This document shows positions 54,352 through 64,000 of a stretch of DNA of 64,000 bases, piece by piece; position 1 is the stretch's first letter; every line of letters begins with the position of its first letter. Source of the stretch: Podospora pseudoanserina (lineage: Eukaryota; Ascomycota; Sordariomycetes; Sordariales; Podosporaceae); assembly GCF_035222485.1 (NCBI RefSeq), contig NC_085924.1:806001-870000 (forward strand). Reading direction: 5' to 3'. The translations under genes were made by a program, and so were the position numbers. The notes under the pieces were generated by a model. That model worked only from the letters and a program-made list of their open reading frames with translations. It did not search any database and had not been told where the DNA came from.

Positions 54352-55590
54352 ATGAGGCCAAAAGATGAAGATATTCTTGTCACTGGGAGTTCAACACCCA
54401 AAGATGGAATACTTTCCGACCCTGAGAAGAACGCGGAAGTAACTGAGGAGGCTACTCCAATGGCCACCGAGGCCCCTTACTATGTTTTCACCAAAGGTTA
54501 AAAGTTATGGATCAGCATGTCCGCATCATTCTCGGCCACGTTCTCAACAATGAGCAGCTGCATCTACTATCCCGCATTGGTGCCCGTCGCCCACGATCTT
54601 GGAGTGTCCGTTGCGTTAGTCAACCTGAGCGTGACGACGTATCTCATCGTGGCGGCGATCGCCCCCGCATTCATGGTTTTGTTCGTCCTAATGATCTCTG
54701 CCAACGCGGGGGATTGCCCTCCAAACATCATACGCCGCTCTCCTGGTACTTCGTATGCTCCAGAGTGCTGGTGCATCAGGTAGGTTCTTACACCCATGTT
54801 CATGGCTCTGGCTTGGCCAAGATATTGACAGACAACAGCACTGGTAGCAATTACATACGGAGTTATCGCCGATATCACAGAATCTAAAGACAGGGGCGGC
54901 TTTGTCGGCGTCTTTCTCAACCGGCATGTTTTCATCCTCCCACCAACACCCCCCACCTACCCCCTGTTAACATCCACTACTCAACAGGCAAATTCCTCGA
55001 TTGGAACTACCGCCACACCATCTCGAAATTCCAACCCACCACCAATGAAAACGACCTCTTCCCCCTCGAAAAAAACCCGCCTCCGCGGCATCTACCTCCT
55101 CATCCTCATCAGCTCCCTCGGCACCCTAGGCTACGGCCTAGCACTGATGACAAACGCCGTAATCAGCCCCCACCCTTACCCCCTTACGCCCATCCCTTCC
55201 TTATCCACCTAGGTGCTGACACCAAAATAAACAAACCCAGCACATCTCCAGCATGATCCCCATGCAATTCCTCACAGGGATAACGACAGCAAGCACTTTC
55301 ACACAGTTCGTACAATTCCACCCTCTACCCCCTACCCCCCGCCCCATCCTGACTAACTTTACCATGTTCCCGAGATGACAATCACCCTCCTGACAGACAT
55401 GAACGTCGAGAAGTCAGCCACAACTCAAGGGGCATGCAGTATCGTCAGGTGTCTCGGTGCCGACACCGGCATCGCCATCATGCCACCGTTGGCTGACGCT
55501 GTGGGATTGGGGTGGTGCTTCGCAACCTAGGCAATCTTGATGGCAACCGAGGCACCTCTCGTGTGGCTTTGCAATCTCGTGGGCCATTGT
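54352..55590 (+). pseudogene. Decayed MFS transporter (DHA1 drug:H+ antiporter type)
   Basis: Begins with an ATG at 54352 and an acidic cytosolic tail; one in-frame TAA precedes KLWISMSASFSATFSTMSSC, where relatives have QKLW. TM1-TM2 are readable (YYPALVPVAHDLGVSVALVN). Later pieces lie in shifting frames: LQTSYAALLVLRMLQSAGAS, ADITESKDRGGFVGVF, FLDWNYRHTISKFQ near 54990 and VEKSATTQGACSIVRCLGAD near 55405, followed by a TAG inside a hydrophobic segment. Order and motifs match fungal DHA1 multidrug transporters (quinidine-resistance type). Large parts of the membrane core are missing. It is a dead host gene. Confidence 0.72.
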
Positions 55591-55902
55591 GGGGAAATAA
55601 CAAGACTGTTCAACATACATCAGGGTCACAAAGTATAGTTTTGCCGAATAGAAACCATCACTTTCAACACAACCAACCTGTCACACAAACGCCACACATG
55701 CTAAACAGTCCCAGTTCCAAAGAGCAGGAAGTCTATTGATCGCTTCGGGAGACTTCAATCGCTGCTCAACAACCTGATCTTGCAACGCTTATACAATATC
55801 TGACAAGTTATACATGCACCTAACACTTGGAGGCCGTTGTACATTTCCACATCTTTTCTTTCTCGTCCTTTCAATCATGCCACATCGAAATCTGTCCTCC
55901 CA
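55591..55902. other. Flank between relic and ATPase gene
   Basis: 312 bp; the right part is the 3' UTR of the P-type ATPase gene. Nothing recognised. Confidence 0.4.
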
Positions 55903-58900
55903 TCACTCGCCACCCCTGCTCCCACGTCTGCTACCAGATCTCTGTGACCACATGGTTGGGTGCATCTGCAATCCAGCAATCTCCGGATTCCACTTGGTGG
56001 GATTGGTGTGGCGCGTAATCAGCATACGCACAGCAGCGTAGGCGATCAACAAACAGCCAAATGCCATAGGGATGAGCCAGTACAGGGGCAGCAAGTTGCG
56101 GGTGGTGCCAAAGACAATTTCAACACCGGGCGTGTAGATGATAAAGGCAGCGAGCGCAGCGCCGGCAAGAATGCAGTAAAAGGTGACCCGGTTGGCGAAC
56201 ATGTATCGACCAAAGGGCAGAGTATAACGAGTCTTGCATGCAAAAAGGTTGAACATCTGCATCGTCATGATAGCCCAGTAGTACATCGACTGTGCTTCGG
56301 CCAGGATGTCGTACTGGGTCTGGCCATCGATTCCCTTGTACGGCGCCGCGTCCTTGGTCCAGTAGTTTGTCGGAGCTCCAGCGCCCTTTTGCATGAGATA
56401 TGCATCACGCATAGAGATACCGCGCATGTGAAGAACGAAAAAGAACGAAAACATGGCGCCAACGGCCTCGATGATTCCGATCTCGAGATAAGCCCAGGAC
56501 AGCAGAGGCCCGTCGACCAAGACTTCGGCATCGCCACCCTCAAACTTGTCGGCCCAGTACTGTTTGGTGAAGATGTGACCGGTATTGTGAAGTAGAGTCT
56601 TGAACTTGCTGCGATTTTCGGGAGGCAGTATGACCACATTGGCCTCCTGGTCCCATCGACCCCCGGTGCGACGAATCTGGCGGCGGCGAAATCTCTCGGC
56701 GGACTCTGGGGTGACAGGTTTCCGAGGTGGTAGCTTCATCAAACCCTCACTGGTCTCGGGGGGATCCTGGTGATCAAAAAGTCAGCGGCTGCAAAATGTG
56801 ATAGAGAAAGTTGTTGACCTACCCAGGCGAATGATAGCGCCGCAATAAGCTCAAACCCCAGGTCAATGACAAGGATCAGAATCGCGGTAAGGGGAAGCGG
56901 AATCGGAACAATGACGTAGAGCAAGTTGGGAATGACCTCCGGCATGGAATGGCTGATGGTGTACTTGATGGACTTCTTCAAATTGATAAAGATCAGTCGG
57001 CCCTCCTGAATACCACGTACAGTGCTGGCAAAATTGTCATCAAGAAGAATCATGGAAGCTGCTTCCTTTGAAACATCGGAACCGGACTTGTTCATCGCAA
57101 TGCCCAGGTCAGCCTTCTTCAGAGCGGGTGAATCATTCACACCGTCGCCAGTGACACCAACGATGTGGCCCATCTCTTGAGCCCGGCGAACAATCTCCAG
57201 TTTGTGTTTGGGGCTGGTGCGTGCGAAAATGATTTCGTCCTTCCAGAAGATGTCGTTCCACTGTTGGTCTGAGAGTCCGTCGATCTGCTCGCCGTGGATA
57301 ACAACAGCATTGTACTCGTGTTCTTGGACTTGTTCGATCAGTCGCTCGGTTCGCTTAGCAACCCTCTCCCGGGTCTCGCCGAGCATGAGGTTGATCTTCC
57401 GCGCAATTGCTTCCGCAGTGAGGGGATGGTCTCCGGTAACCATGATGACCTTGACGCCGGCGGCCCGGCAACTGCCAATCGCTTCGCGGACTCCGTGCTT
57501 GGGGGGATCTTGAAGAGACGCCAAACCGACAAACACAAAGTCCCCAAGAGGGTAGCTCTTGGCTTTCTTGTCAAAGGCAAAGTCCTCGGGATATTGGTCG
57601 CCAGGAAGCTCGAGCATTGCAAATCCCAAGACGCGGTGGCCACGAGAAGCCATGTCTTCGTAGATATCATCGTACGCCCCTTTGTGGTCGTCAGTCAGAA
57701 GAGCATTGCTGCCATCCCCTTGGACAAGAAGGCGATTGCAAAGACGCCAAACCCGCTCAGGCGCTCCCTTGATGTACAGAGTCAATGCACCATTGCTGTG
57801 AGCCTTCTTGTGGATGCTCATGTGCCACTTTGTCTCTGAACTGAAGGGGATTTCGAAGACTTTTGGGTACTTCTCGGCCAAGTTGTCAAACCCCAGAAGT
57901 TGGTCACTGGCATATCGTATCAGTCCGGACTCTGTGGCGTCACCTAAAATTTCCCTCTGATAGATCGGCACATCTGTTCTGTCAAACTTTGCTCGGGTGC
58001 ACAGGGATGATATGTGAAGAATCTCCATAATTCCAGGCGAATCCGGGGTGGCAATTCGACGGTCGACCAGAGCACCCCGCGCCGCTTCGTACATTGCGCC
58101 GCAAGTCCAAATATTGGCGACCGTCATTTGGTTTCGGGTAAGCGTGCCAGTCTTGTCGGTTGCCAACAAGGTAATGGCTCCGAGCGTTTCGACTCCTTGG
58201 AGATCCTTGACGAGAACATTCTGACTGGCCATGCGCTTGGCAGCAATGGTCAAGAGGATGGTGACGGTGGCTGGCAGACCCTCGGGTACCCACGCAACGA
58301 ACACCCCAATGGCAAAGTTCAAAGCCAGAGAGACATTGTTGTTGTTCACCGGGAAGGAGACTCCGAAGAAGGTCAGGGCGGTAAAGATGGCAATTGTGGC
58401 GATGATCTTGACGAAATTTCCAATCTCAACGGTCAGAGGGGAGGTGACCTTTGCTTCGCCGGCCGTGAGGCTAGCAATTTGCCCCAGCACAGTGTTGTCT
58501 CCAGTCCGAATGACGATGCCGAATGCTTCGCCCGAGACGCAAAGAGTGCTGTTGAACATCAAGTTGTGTGCTTCCAACGGATTTTTCATGTCATTGTCCG
58601 TCGTCCGATCCTGCGGCTCGGACTCACCTGTAAGGGATGAGTTGTCGACTTTGCAATCCGAGGCCGAGAAGACCAGAATATCGGCTGGCGTCTTGTCGCC
58701 CATCCGAACGAAAACCACATCGCCCGGGACCAGTGCAGATGCATCGAGCTGGGAGAGCTTTCCGTCGCGCAGACACATGCACTTGGCCGGGATCATGTTG
58801 AGGAACGAATCGAGTAGAGCCTGAGACTTGCTTTGTTGGTAGAACTCGATGAAAGCATTGATGTTGGCAACTATGATGAGGATCGCCCCCAAATAAGTCT

Positions 58901-59414
58901 GCATAGGGGCTTAGCAAGTATGCAGAGAAAGAAGACGATTGGATGAAAAGGCACCAGGGTAACGTACATTGGGAAAGTTGGCTTTGAAGTCGATGGCGAG
59001 CAAGATGTACTCCAACACGCCGGCCAGGATCAACAGAAGATTGAAGAGACTGGTCAAGTAGTCGAGATATTTGAGAAATGGATGACGCTTCTTAGGAGGT
59101 GTCAAGACATTTTGGCCGTGCTCATGAAGAAGAGCAGCAGCCTGTTGGCTGGTCAGGCCAAAGCTTTCGGACGGCTTGTCGAGATTGATGATTGTTCTGT
59201 ACTGGGTGGCGACATCTTGGGGTGACATGAGATGTTCAACAACATTGACCTTTCTCTCTTTCTCCTGCTGGCGCTCTCGGCGGGCTTTCTCTTCTCCGGT
59301 GATGACCTGGGGAATGGAGGGTTTGTGAGGGATGCTGACACGAGGACCAGGCGAGCGAACCGGCCTCTCGGTCGAGGTGAACTGGATCCTCTGGTTCGGG
59401 GGACCAGCCATCAT
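55903..59414 (-). CDS. P-type cation ATPase, P2C (Na,K-ATPase-like) subfamily
   Basis: Three exons (59414-58968, 58898-56823, 56766-55903), all phase 0, about 1,128 aa. Order: cytosolic N-terminus, M1-M2, actuator domain with TGES, M3-M4 with VAWVPEGLPATVT, phosphorylation motif DKTGTLT (Asp near residue 397), nucleotide domain with KGAPER, hinge GDGVNDSPALK, then M5-M10. Such pumps use ATP to move Na+, K+ or H+ across the plasma membrane. M5 has SMPEVIPN with the family's Glu. In M6 the sequence is IDLGFEL where animal Na,K-ATPases have IDLGTDM: the first acidic residue is kept and the second (Asp808 there) is Glu here, with Phe before it. No beta subunit gene is nearby. Intact; start chosen at tandem ATGs. 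A MITE-like element lies about 245 bp upstream. Confidence 0.93.
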
Positions 59415-59658
59415 GCAATCAGTTTCGGGTGATGTGACTGATGATGCGGTGATGTATGAACCTGGTGTGGAAGAGAGAAACAGAGGAAGTCAAAAATCTA
59501 CACAACGTGAAAATTTTCACAATTGTCTTGACGGAAGTCGCGTACACAAGGGAGGTAGGTATGATGTAGGGTCCAGAGTCGCGACTTCCAAATCATGCTA
59601 CCTAGAAACACCAGACCGCAAGAGGCCCCCTCCTGCACCTGGCAAGCTTCTTTACTCA
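59415..59658. promoter_or_regulatory. Proximal promoter of the P2C ATPase gene
   Basis: 244 bp between the ATPase start codon and the MITE-like element. It carries the presumed 5' UTR. No specific site recognised. Confidence 0.4.
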
Positions 59659-59721
59659 AGAGAGAACCTTTACGGAGCCCCCTATTTATCCAAGTAACCC
59701 CCACCTGCCCCTTGAAGATAG

Positions 59722-59848
59722 TTACCAGGCCTTTAAAGATGATTAAAAGGATTTAAAAATAATTAAAAGGCGTTTAAAGATAGTTTGAAGGCTTTAAAGA
59801 TAAGTAAAAGGCCTTTAAAGATAGTTTAAAGGCTTGTTAATAGGTATG
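59722..59848. repeat. Six ~20-bp tandem repeats inside the MITE-like element
   Basis: Successive units follow the pattern AAGGCCTTTAAAGATAGTTTA, with variants such as AAGGATTTAAAAATAATTAA and AAGGCGTTTAAAGATAGTTTG; the last unit is degenerate. The unit itself contains the palindrome GGCCTTTAAAGATA-like core with TTTAAA. Confidence 0.7.
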
Positions 59849-59850
59849 GA

Positions 59851-59863
59851 GGGGGGGGGGGGG
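59851..59863. repeat. 13-nt poly-G run
   Basis: Thirteen consecutive G residues between the tandem repeats and the right inverted repeat of the MITE-like element; its length is likely to vary and is prone to sequencing error. Confidence 0.8.
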
Positions 59864-59911
59864 AGGGTGCTAGTAAGATAAATAGGGAGCTTCGTAAAGG
59901 TTCTCTCTCAC

Positions 59912-61757
59912 TCAATGGAACAAGAGGTAGACCAAACTCATCCCGTGCACCTGCCATCTTCGCCTTCTCAAGCCTTTGACCCCGAACAATGCTCCACTAC
60001 CAGGCACCATGGACCACCTCATGGCTTCCCTTCTTATTGATCCATACGTTGCCAAAAATGTGGTCAGAACAACGCTTAGCCACATGATGGGAACCAAGGC
60101 AATGAATCCCCACAGGATTCCCGTCTTGGGGTCAGCATGATTGATCCCGCTTCTGTTGTTGAACACAGTCGACATGATGGTCAAGGCAATCGTACCTCCA
60201 AAAGGAACAGCAAACGTGACAATGCAGGTGATGGCAGCTGTCATGTGTGGAAAATATGCCAGTGCATGCAAACGATCCGGGGTTTGTGTTTCTGCCCACG
60301 CTGAAGCCGGCAAGTGCCATCATGCCGTAGACGACGCTGGTTTTCTCGGTCCAACACGCATAAGGCAGAACGGAGATTGCAACTGCTGAAGTGACCGTTC
60401 CCAGCAAAAGCGCAGGCAAGGTTTGGCGAGGCCAGACATTGATCCAGAACATGGCCATGTACACGCCAGCTGCAACTGCTTTTTAGCATAACCCCACTGG
60501 GATGGTTAAAGATTGCAACTCACCTCCCATCCCAGGCAGAAATACAGCAAAGCCAACTCAGCACCACTCGAATCATGGCCCATAACCTCGACAAAGTAAA
60601 TATCCATGAAGTACATCACTGAGTACATCGCCGCCCCCACCGTCGAGTTGATGAACAGCAACCCGATATCCTTCCGCACCAGTAACCCCCAAGGCATCAT
60701 CGCTTTCTGCCTCGGAAACACCCTGGCCATTTTCCTCCCTGGCACCATCGCCCACTGATATCCCACCCACCCAACCGTCAACACCCCTCGTAAGTCCCAA
60801 AATCAACAGCCCCATCCCCGAAAGAAACAACACCTGCCCCCCATTATCTATCGTGCCCATCCTCCTCCTCAACTTGACCAACCTCGTCGCCTCGTCGTCA
60901 CCACCGTCTCCATCCCCCACCCCCACAGCACCAACCAATTCCCCCCTCAAAACCCACCAAACAACCCCCATCCCCACCGCTCCAACCAGTACATTAGCCA
61001 CAAAGCACCACCTCCATCCCTCCCTCCCCCAACTCAGAAACCCACCCACCACAGGCCCAACCCCAAACCCAACAGCAGCAAACACCGCGAAGAGGATCCA
61101 GTTCTTGGCGTACCCAACCAGGCTTACTCTGTCAGCCAGTATAGTCCTGACGCAAACACTCATACCCGCCGCTCCCACCCCCTGCACCCCTATTCCGAAT
61201 AACATCACTCCCCATCCTGCAGAGGAGGCCAAAGGGGAAGCGGCGCATATTGCCGAGCCGACCGTCAGGATGAGAATGAAAAGCTGAAGGGAGGGATACC
61301 GGCCGAAAATGTCGACGAGCTGGGCCCAGAGGGGGAGGAAGGAAGCGGAGGGGAGGTTGAAGAAGGTGGTGAGCCAGTTTAGTTGGGATTTTTGGTCTGG
61401 CATCAGGGTCAGGTGTTGTCATGGAGATGGGGATGGTCGGGGAGGGGGGTTTTGGAGGGACAAACCAAAGTCTGAAACTATGGAGGGCAAGGCACAGGCG
61501 ATGATTGTCGTGTCGAGGGCTTGGAGGGTGTAAGGGAGGAGGAGGCCGAGGGTGAGCTTGAGGCGGTGTTCACGGCGGAGGGACTTGGCTGCTTTGAGCT
61601 GGGCGTGATCTGCTTCCTCTGTCTGATCAGCGGCCACCATGCTAATGGGGTTCGCTGAGGAGGTGGAGGAAACATGGCTGGATGAACTCCGCTGAGGAGG
61701 GGGTTGTCCACGATGCTGGCGGTATTTTTTCTTGGCATATCGAACTGCTAGATACAT
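59912..61757 (-). pseudogene. Frame-disrupted MFS multidrug transporter
   Basis: From the ATG at 61757 (MYLAVRYAKKKYRQHRG), exon 1 runs to 61466, and a good 69-nt intron leads to exon 2 from 61396 (SDFDQKSQLNWLTTFFNLPS). TM1-TM6 read cleanly (FGIGVQGVGAAGMSVCVRT, VGFGVGPVVGGFLSWG). After LLILGLT the frame changes and an expected ~35-residue stretch is missing; reading resumes with WAMVPGRKMARVFPRQ. A single-base change near LALLYF, a plausible intron at 60523-60470, and another frame change before LHALAYFPHMTAAITC follow; it ends ...SLVYLLFH at 59912. It belongs to the 12-14-helix fungal multidrug MFS type. At least three disruptions make it a pseudogene unless they are assembly errors. The last codon lies three bases from the MITE-like element. 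Confidence 0.75.
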
Positions 61758-62537
61758 TTTCTCGGGTCGAAGAATCTTTCGAGGTTTGAGTTGGCGACAG
61801 GGAAGATTTGTGAAGAAGGAGGCCCTATGGTCACGACGGCTCTTCAAGGCAAGCGGCAGGTTGGTTTTCACAGTAGAATGGGAGACCTCGCATCTGAAAT
61901 ACATGTCCTTCACGCCCGTCTGAGAACCTAAAACCCTGCTCTACTATAACTATAAACATCAGAGGCCTCAGCATGACATAATGTTCGACCTTGATATCCC
62001 AGGGAGAGGCGCAATACCTATTTGGGAAACATCGAGACCGTTGATTGGCCAACACAATGAGACCTATGGGTCTTTCCTAGGAAGCATGGCTCGGGCTCGT
62101 CGGTTTGTTCGGGTTTGGTGCCAAGGCCTACAGTCAGCTCGGCTGAGCCCAACTAGTTGCCCATGATGACTGCTTGGGGCTGGTTGGTAAGGCAAAGATC
62201 TTCACAGTATCTCATATCCAGCAAAGTCATGGACTTGGCAACAAATTGTTCAGTATTGGAGCTTGTCAAGTCTTGTCTGTAAACTCCAGACTACTATCAA
62301 CGCCTAGCTCCATGCAAAATGTCTATCGAATGACGAAAAGGAGACAACCGACACGGAGCAGAGAATTTTGATGCCCATGTCTCACCGGCATATACTTCAT
62401 AAACCCCCCTTCTTCCCTCCCAAACCATACTGCAACGCCAAATTCTCAACGCACGAGACCCTTGTTATTTCTTAACCCGAGATAAAAACGCAAAGCCAAC
62501 TTTTTGAACCCGACCATCCACCAGAACCTACCCCCAA
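61758..62537. other. Intergenic, 780 bp
   Basis: 5' flank of the MFS pseudogene and 3' flank of tps1. ATTGGCCAA, a CCAAT-type palindrome, occurs near 62043-62051. No gene seen. Confidence 0.45.
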
Positions 62538-64000
62538 TCACTGTTGCGGCTGTTCCGTCTCCTCATCACCCGTCACAGCACAAACAGCATCGTGCACCAC
62601 TTCGGCGCCGTTGTTGGCCACTTCGGCAACACCCTCAGCGGCGCTCTTAATCGCCCGTCTGGTGGTCTGCTCAGCCTGTTGCTCCTCAAAAGTTGGAATC
62701 CTAGTCAACTCCGTCACGAAGCTCTGGCCCCACCAAGCGCTAGTGTACTTGAACACATATCGCTCCAGCTTGCGGTAGTTAGCCTCGCGCTGTTCGGGAC
62801 TCATGGTGACGGCGTCGTGGATGGCGTTGGCCAGCTCTTCTGTGTTCCAGGGATTGACGATCAGACTTCCATTAAGACTCTGAGCCGCTCCAGTAAACTC
62901 GGACAGAATCATGACTCCGTGACGCTCTCTCTGTGTGGCGATGTATTCGTATGACACCAGGTTCATGCCGTCGCGGGTGGAGCTGACCAGGCAGACATCG
63001 CTGACAGCGTAGAGTGCCGTGAGCTCATCAAACGAGACGGACTGGTGGAGGAAGTGGATGGGCATGAACTCAATCGTGCCAAACCTTCCGTTGATGCGAC
63101 CCACAAGCTCATTAACGACGGCTCGCAAGTTCTGGTATTCCTCCACATCTTGACGACTTGGCACCGCCACCTGCACCAGAACAATCTTGCCGATCCACTC
63201 GGGATGTTCGGTGAGGAACACCTCCAACGCGTGGAGTTTTTGGGGGACACCCTTGATGTAGTCAAGGCGATCCACACCAACGATGAGCTTGACGCCCTCG
63301 AACTTGCGTTTCAAGGCGGCGATACGCGCTTGAACACTCGGCTTCTTCAAGCCTTCAACAAACTTCTCGGGGTCGATGCCGATAGGGAAAGCGCCGACGG
63401 TAACGAACCTGCCATTCCAGTCAACCCCGTTAGGTGTTGTTGGAGTAGACCTGAATGTGTTAGCATGATGGCTTCATGAGAAAGCGGCGGAAAGCACTCA
63501 CAATATCCTCGAGCAACTGCTCAGGAAGTGTCTGGCATAATCGTAGGTGTGGAAGCCGATCAAGTCGCATTCCAAGATCCCGAGTAACAGTTGCTCTCTG
63601 ACCGGGAGAATGCGATAGATCTCACTGCTGGGGAATGGCGTGTGCAAGAAGAAGCCAATCTTGACATTCTTCTTGGAGTTTCCAATCTCCTCGCGCAACA
63701 TTTGCGGAAGCAGCATGAGATGGTAGTCGTGGACCCAGACCAGATCGCCGTCTTGTACGTCCTTGACCACCTCCTTGGCAAATAATCTGTTGACATCGCG
63801 GTAGGCAGCCCAAGCAGCCTCGTCGAATGTGATCTCACCGGGGTGGTAGTGGAAGAGTGGCCACAAGATCGAGTCTGGAGAAAGAAGTAGGGGTTAGCCA
63901 GTGGTGCTTGGAGCAAAGCCGCGACGCTCGAGGGGCTACTCACTCGCAAAGCCGTTGTAGTGACGGTCAGCCAGCTCATCGTCGACGAACACGGGGTAAG
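62538..64000 (-). CDS. tps1: Trehalose-6-phosphate synthase, C-terminal part (cut by window edge)
   Basis: Three exons are visible on the minus strand (64000-63944, 63874-63502, 63450-62538); about 446 aa of an enzyme usually ~500-520 aa, the N-terminus lying beyond the window. The GT20 fold is clear: YPVFVDDELADRHYNGFANS, LVWVHDYHLMLLPQMLR, FFLHTPFPSSEIYR, GVDRLDYIKGVPQKL with the phosphate- and nucleotide-binding Arg and Lys, and DGMNLVSYEYIATQ with LSEFTGAAQSL. It joins UDP-glucose and glucose-6-phosphate to give trehalose-6-phosphate in the cytosol, for stress protection and control of glycolysis. The C-terminal ~50 residues are a variable Glu/Ala-rich tail ending EETEQPQQ. No phosphatase domain, so it is the TPS1-type subunit. 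Confidence 0.96.

Larger units (their letters stand above)
59659..59909. mobile_element. MITE-like non-autonomous DNA transposon
   Basis: About 251 bp with terminal inverted repeats of about 32 bp: the left end begins AGAGAGAACCTTTACGGAG at 59659 and the right end, read in reverse, begins AGAGAGAACCTTTACGAAG (59908 inward), with about two or three mismatches up to a shared TATTTATC. ACTCA occurs at both flanks (59654-59658 and 59910-59914), a possible 5-bp target duplication with a one-base offset. The interior is AT-rich and made of tandem repeats, then a 13-G run. No coding capacity. The low divergence of the ends suggests a fairly recent insertion. The transposase family is not identified. 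Confidence 0.72.

Overview
The window comes from the nuclear genome of a filamentous ascomycete. Evidence for this is the short spliceosomal introns (about 50-110 nt, GT...AG, CTAAC-type branch sites), a Zn2Cys6 regulator, an alpha-1,3-glucan synthase, an HsbA-family secreted protein, an NLR (STAND) relic with the fungal N-terminal linker and a DUF6594 fragment. The families point to Sordariomycetes, probably Sordariales; that placement is inferred, not demonstrated.

Layout. 0.5-11.7 kb: a SYLF-domain lipid-binding protein, a Zn2Cys6 factor, an unclassified coiled-coil protein with a duplicated first-exon region, and a DUF604/GT31-like membrane glycosyltransferase. 13.6-25.5 kb: cell-surface and sugar genes, namely a 5-exon alpha-1,3-glucan synthase (about 2,320 aa), an HsbA-type protein divergent from it across about 2.1 kb, and an aldose 1-epimerase. 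25.6-39.6 kb: a compact housekeeping block with DNA ligase I, eIF3k, a Tsr4/PDCD2-type ribosome factor, CCT zeta (with a 22-nt exon), a prenylcysteine oxidase and VID27. 40.2-49.1 kb: five less conserved fungal genes, including a five-repeat LDPRVDSD protein, two Arg/Ser/His-rich proteins (one with a membrane helix), a pseudokinase-like protein and a Cys-containing low-complexity protein.

49.6-55.6 kb begins with an intron-containing tRNA-His and is a graveyard of decayed genes: a DUF6594 C-terminus, an NLR lacking its NACHT core, a fructosamine-kinase-like gene and a DHA1-type MFS transporter. One small intact gene, a hypervirulence-associated TUDOR-domain protein, lies inside it.

55.9-64.0 kb: a P2C (Na,K-ATPase-like) cation pump. 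A 251-bp MITE-like element lies upstream of it, with long inverted repeats and an AT-rich core of roughly 20-bp tandem repeats. Next is a frame-disrupted MFS transporter that ends three bases from that element, then the C-terminal part of trehalose-6-phosphate synthase cut by the window edge.

No clearly new multi-gene system was found. The best leads are the MITE-like element, the relic island beside the tRNA, the tandem duplication at 8.7/9.0 kb, and the repeat, coiled-coil and pseudokinase proteins. Exon boundaries were read by eye from splice consensus, phase and family similarity. No alignments, database searches or expression data were used.
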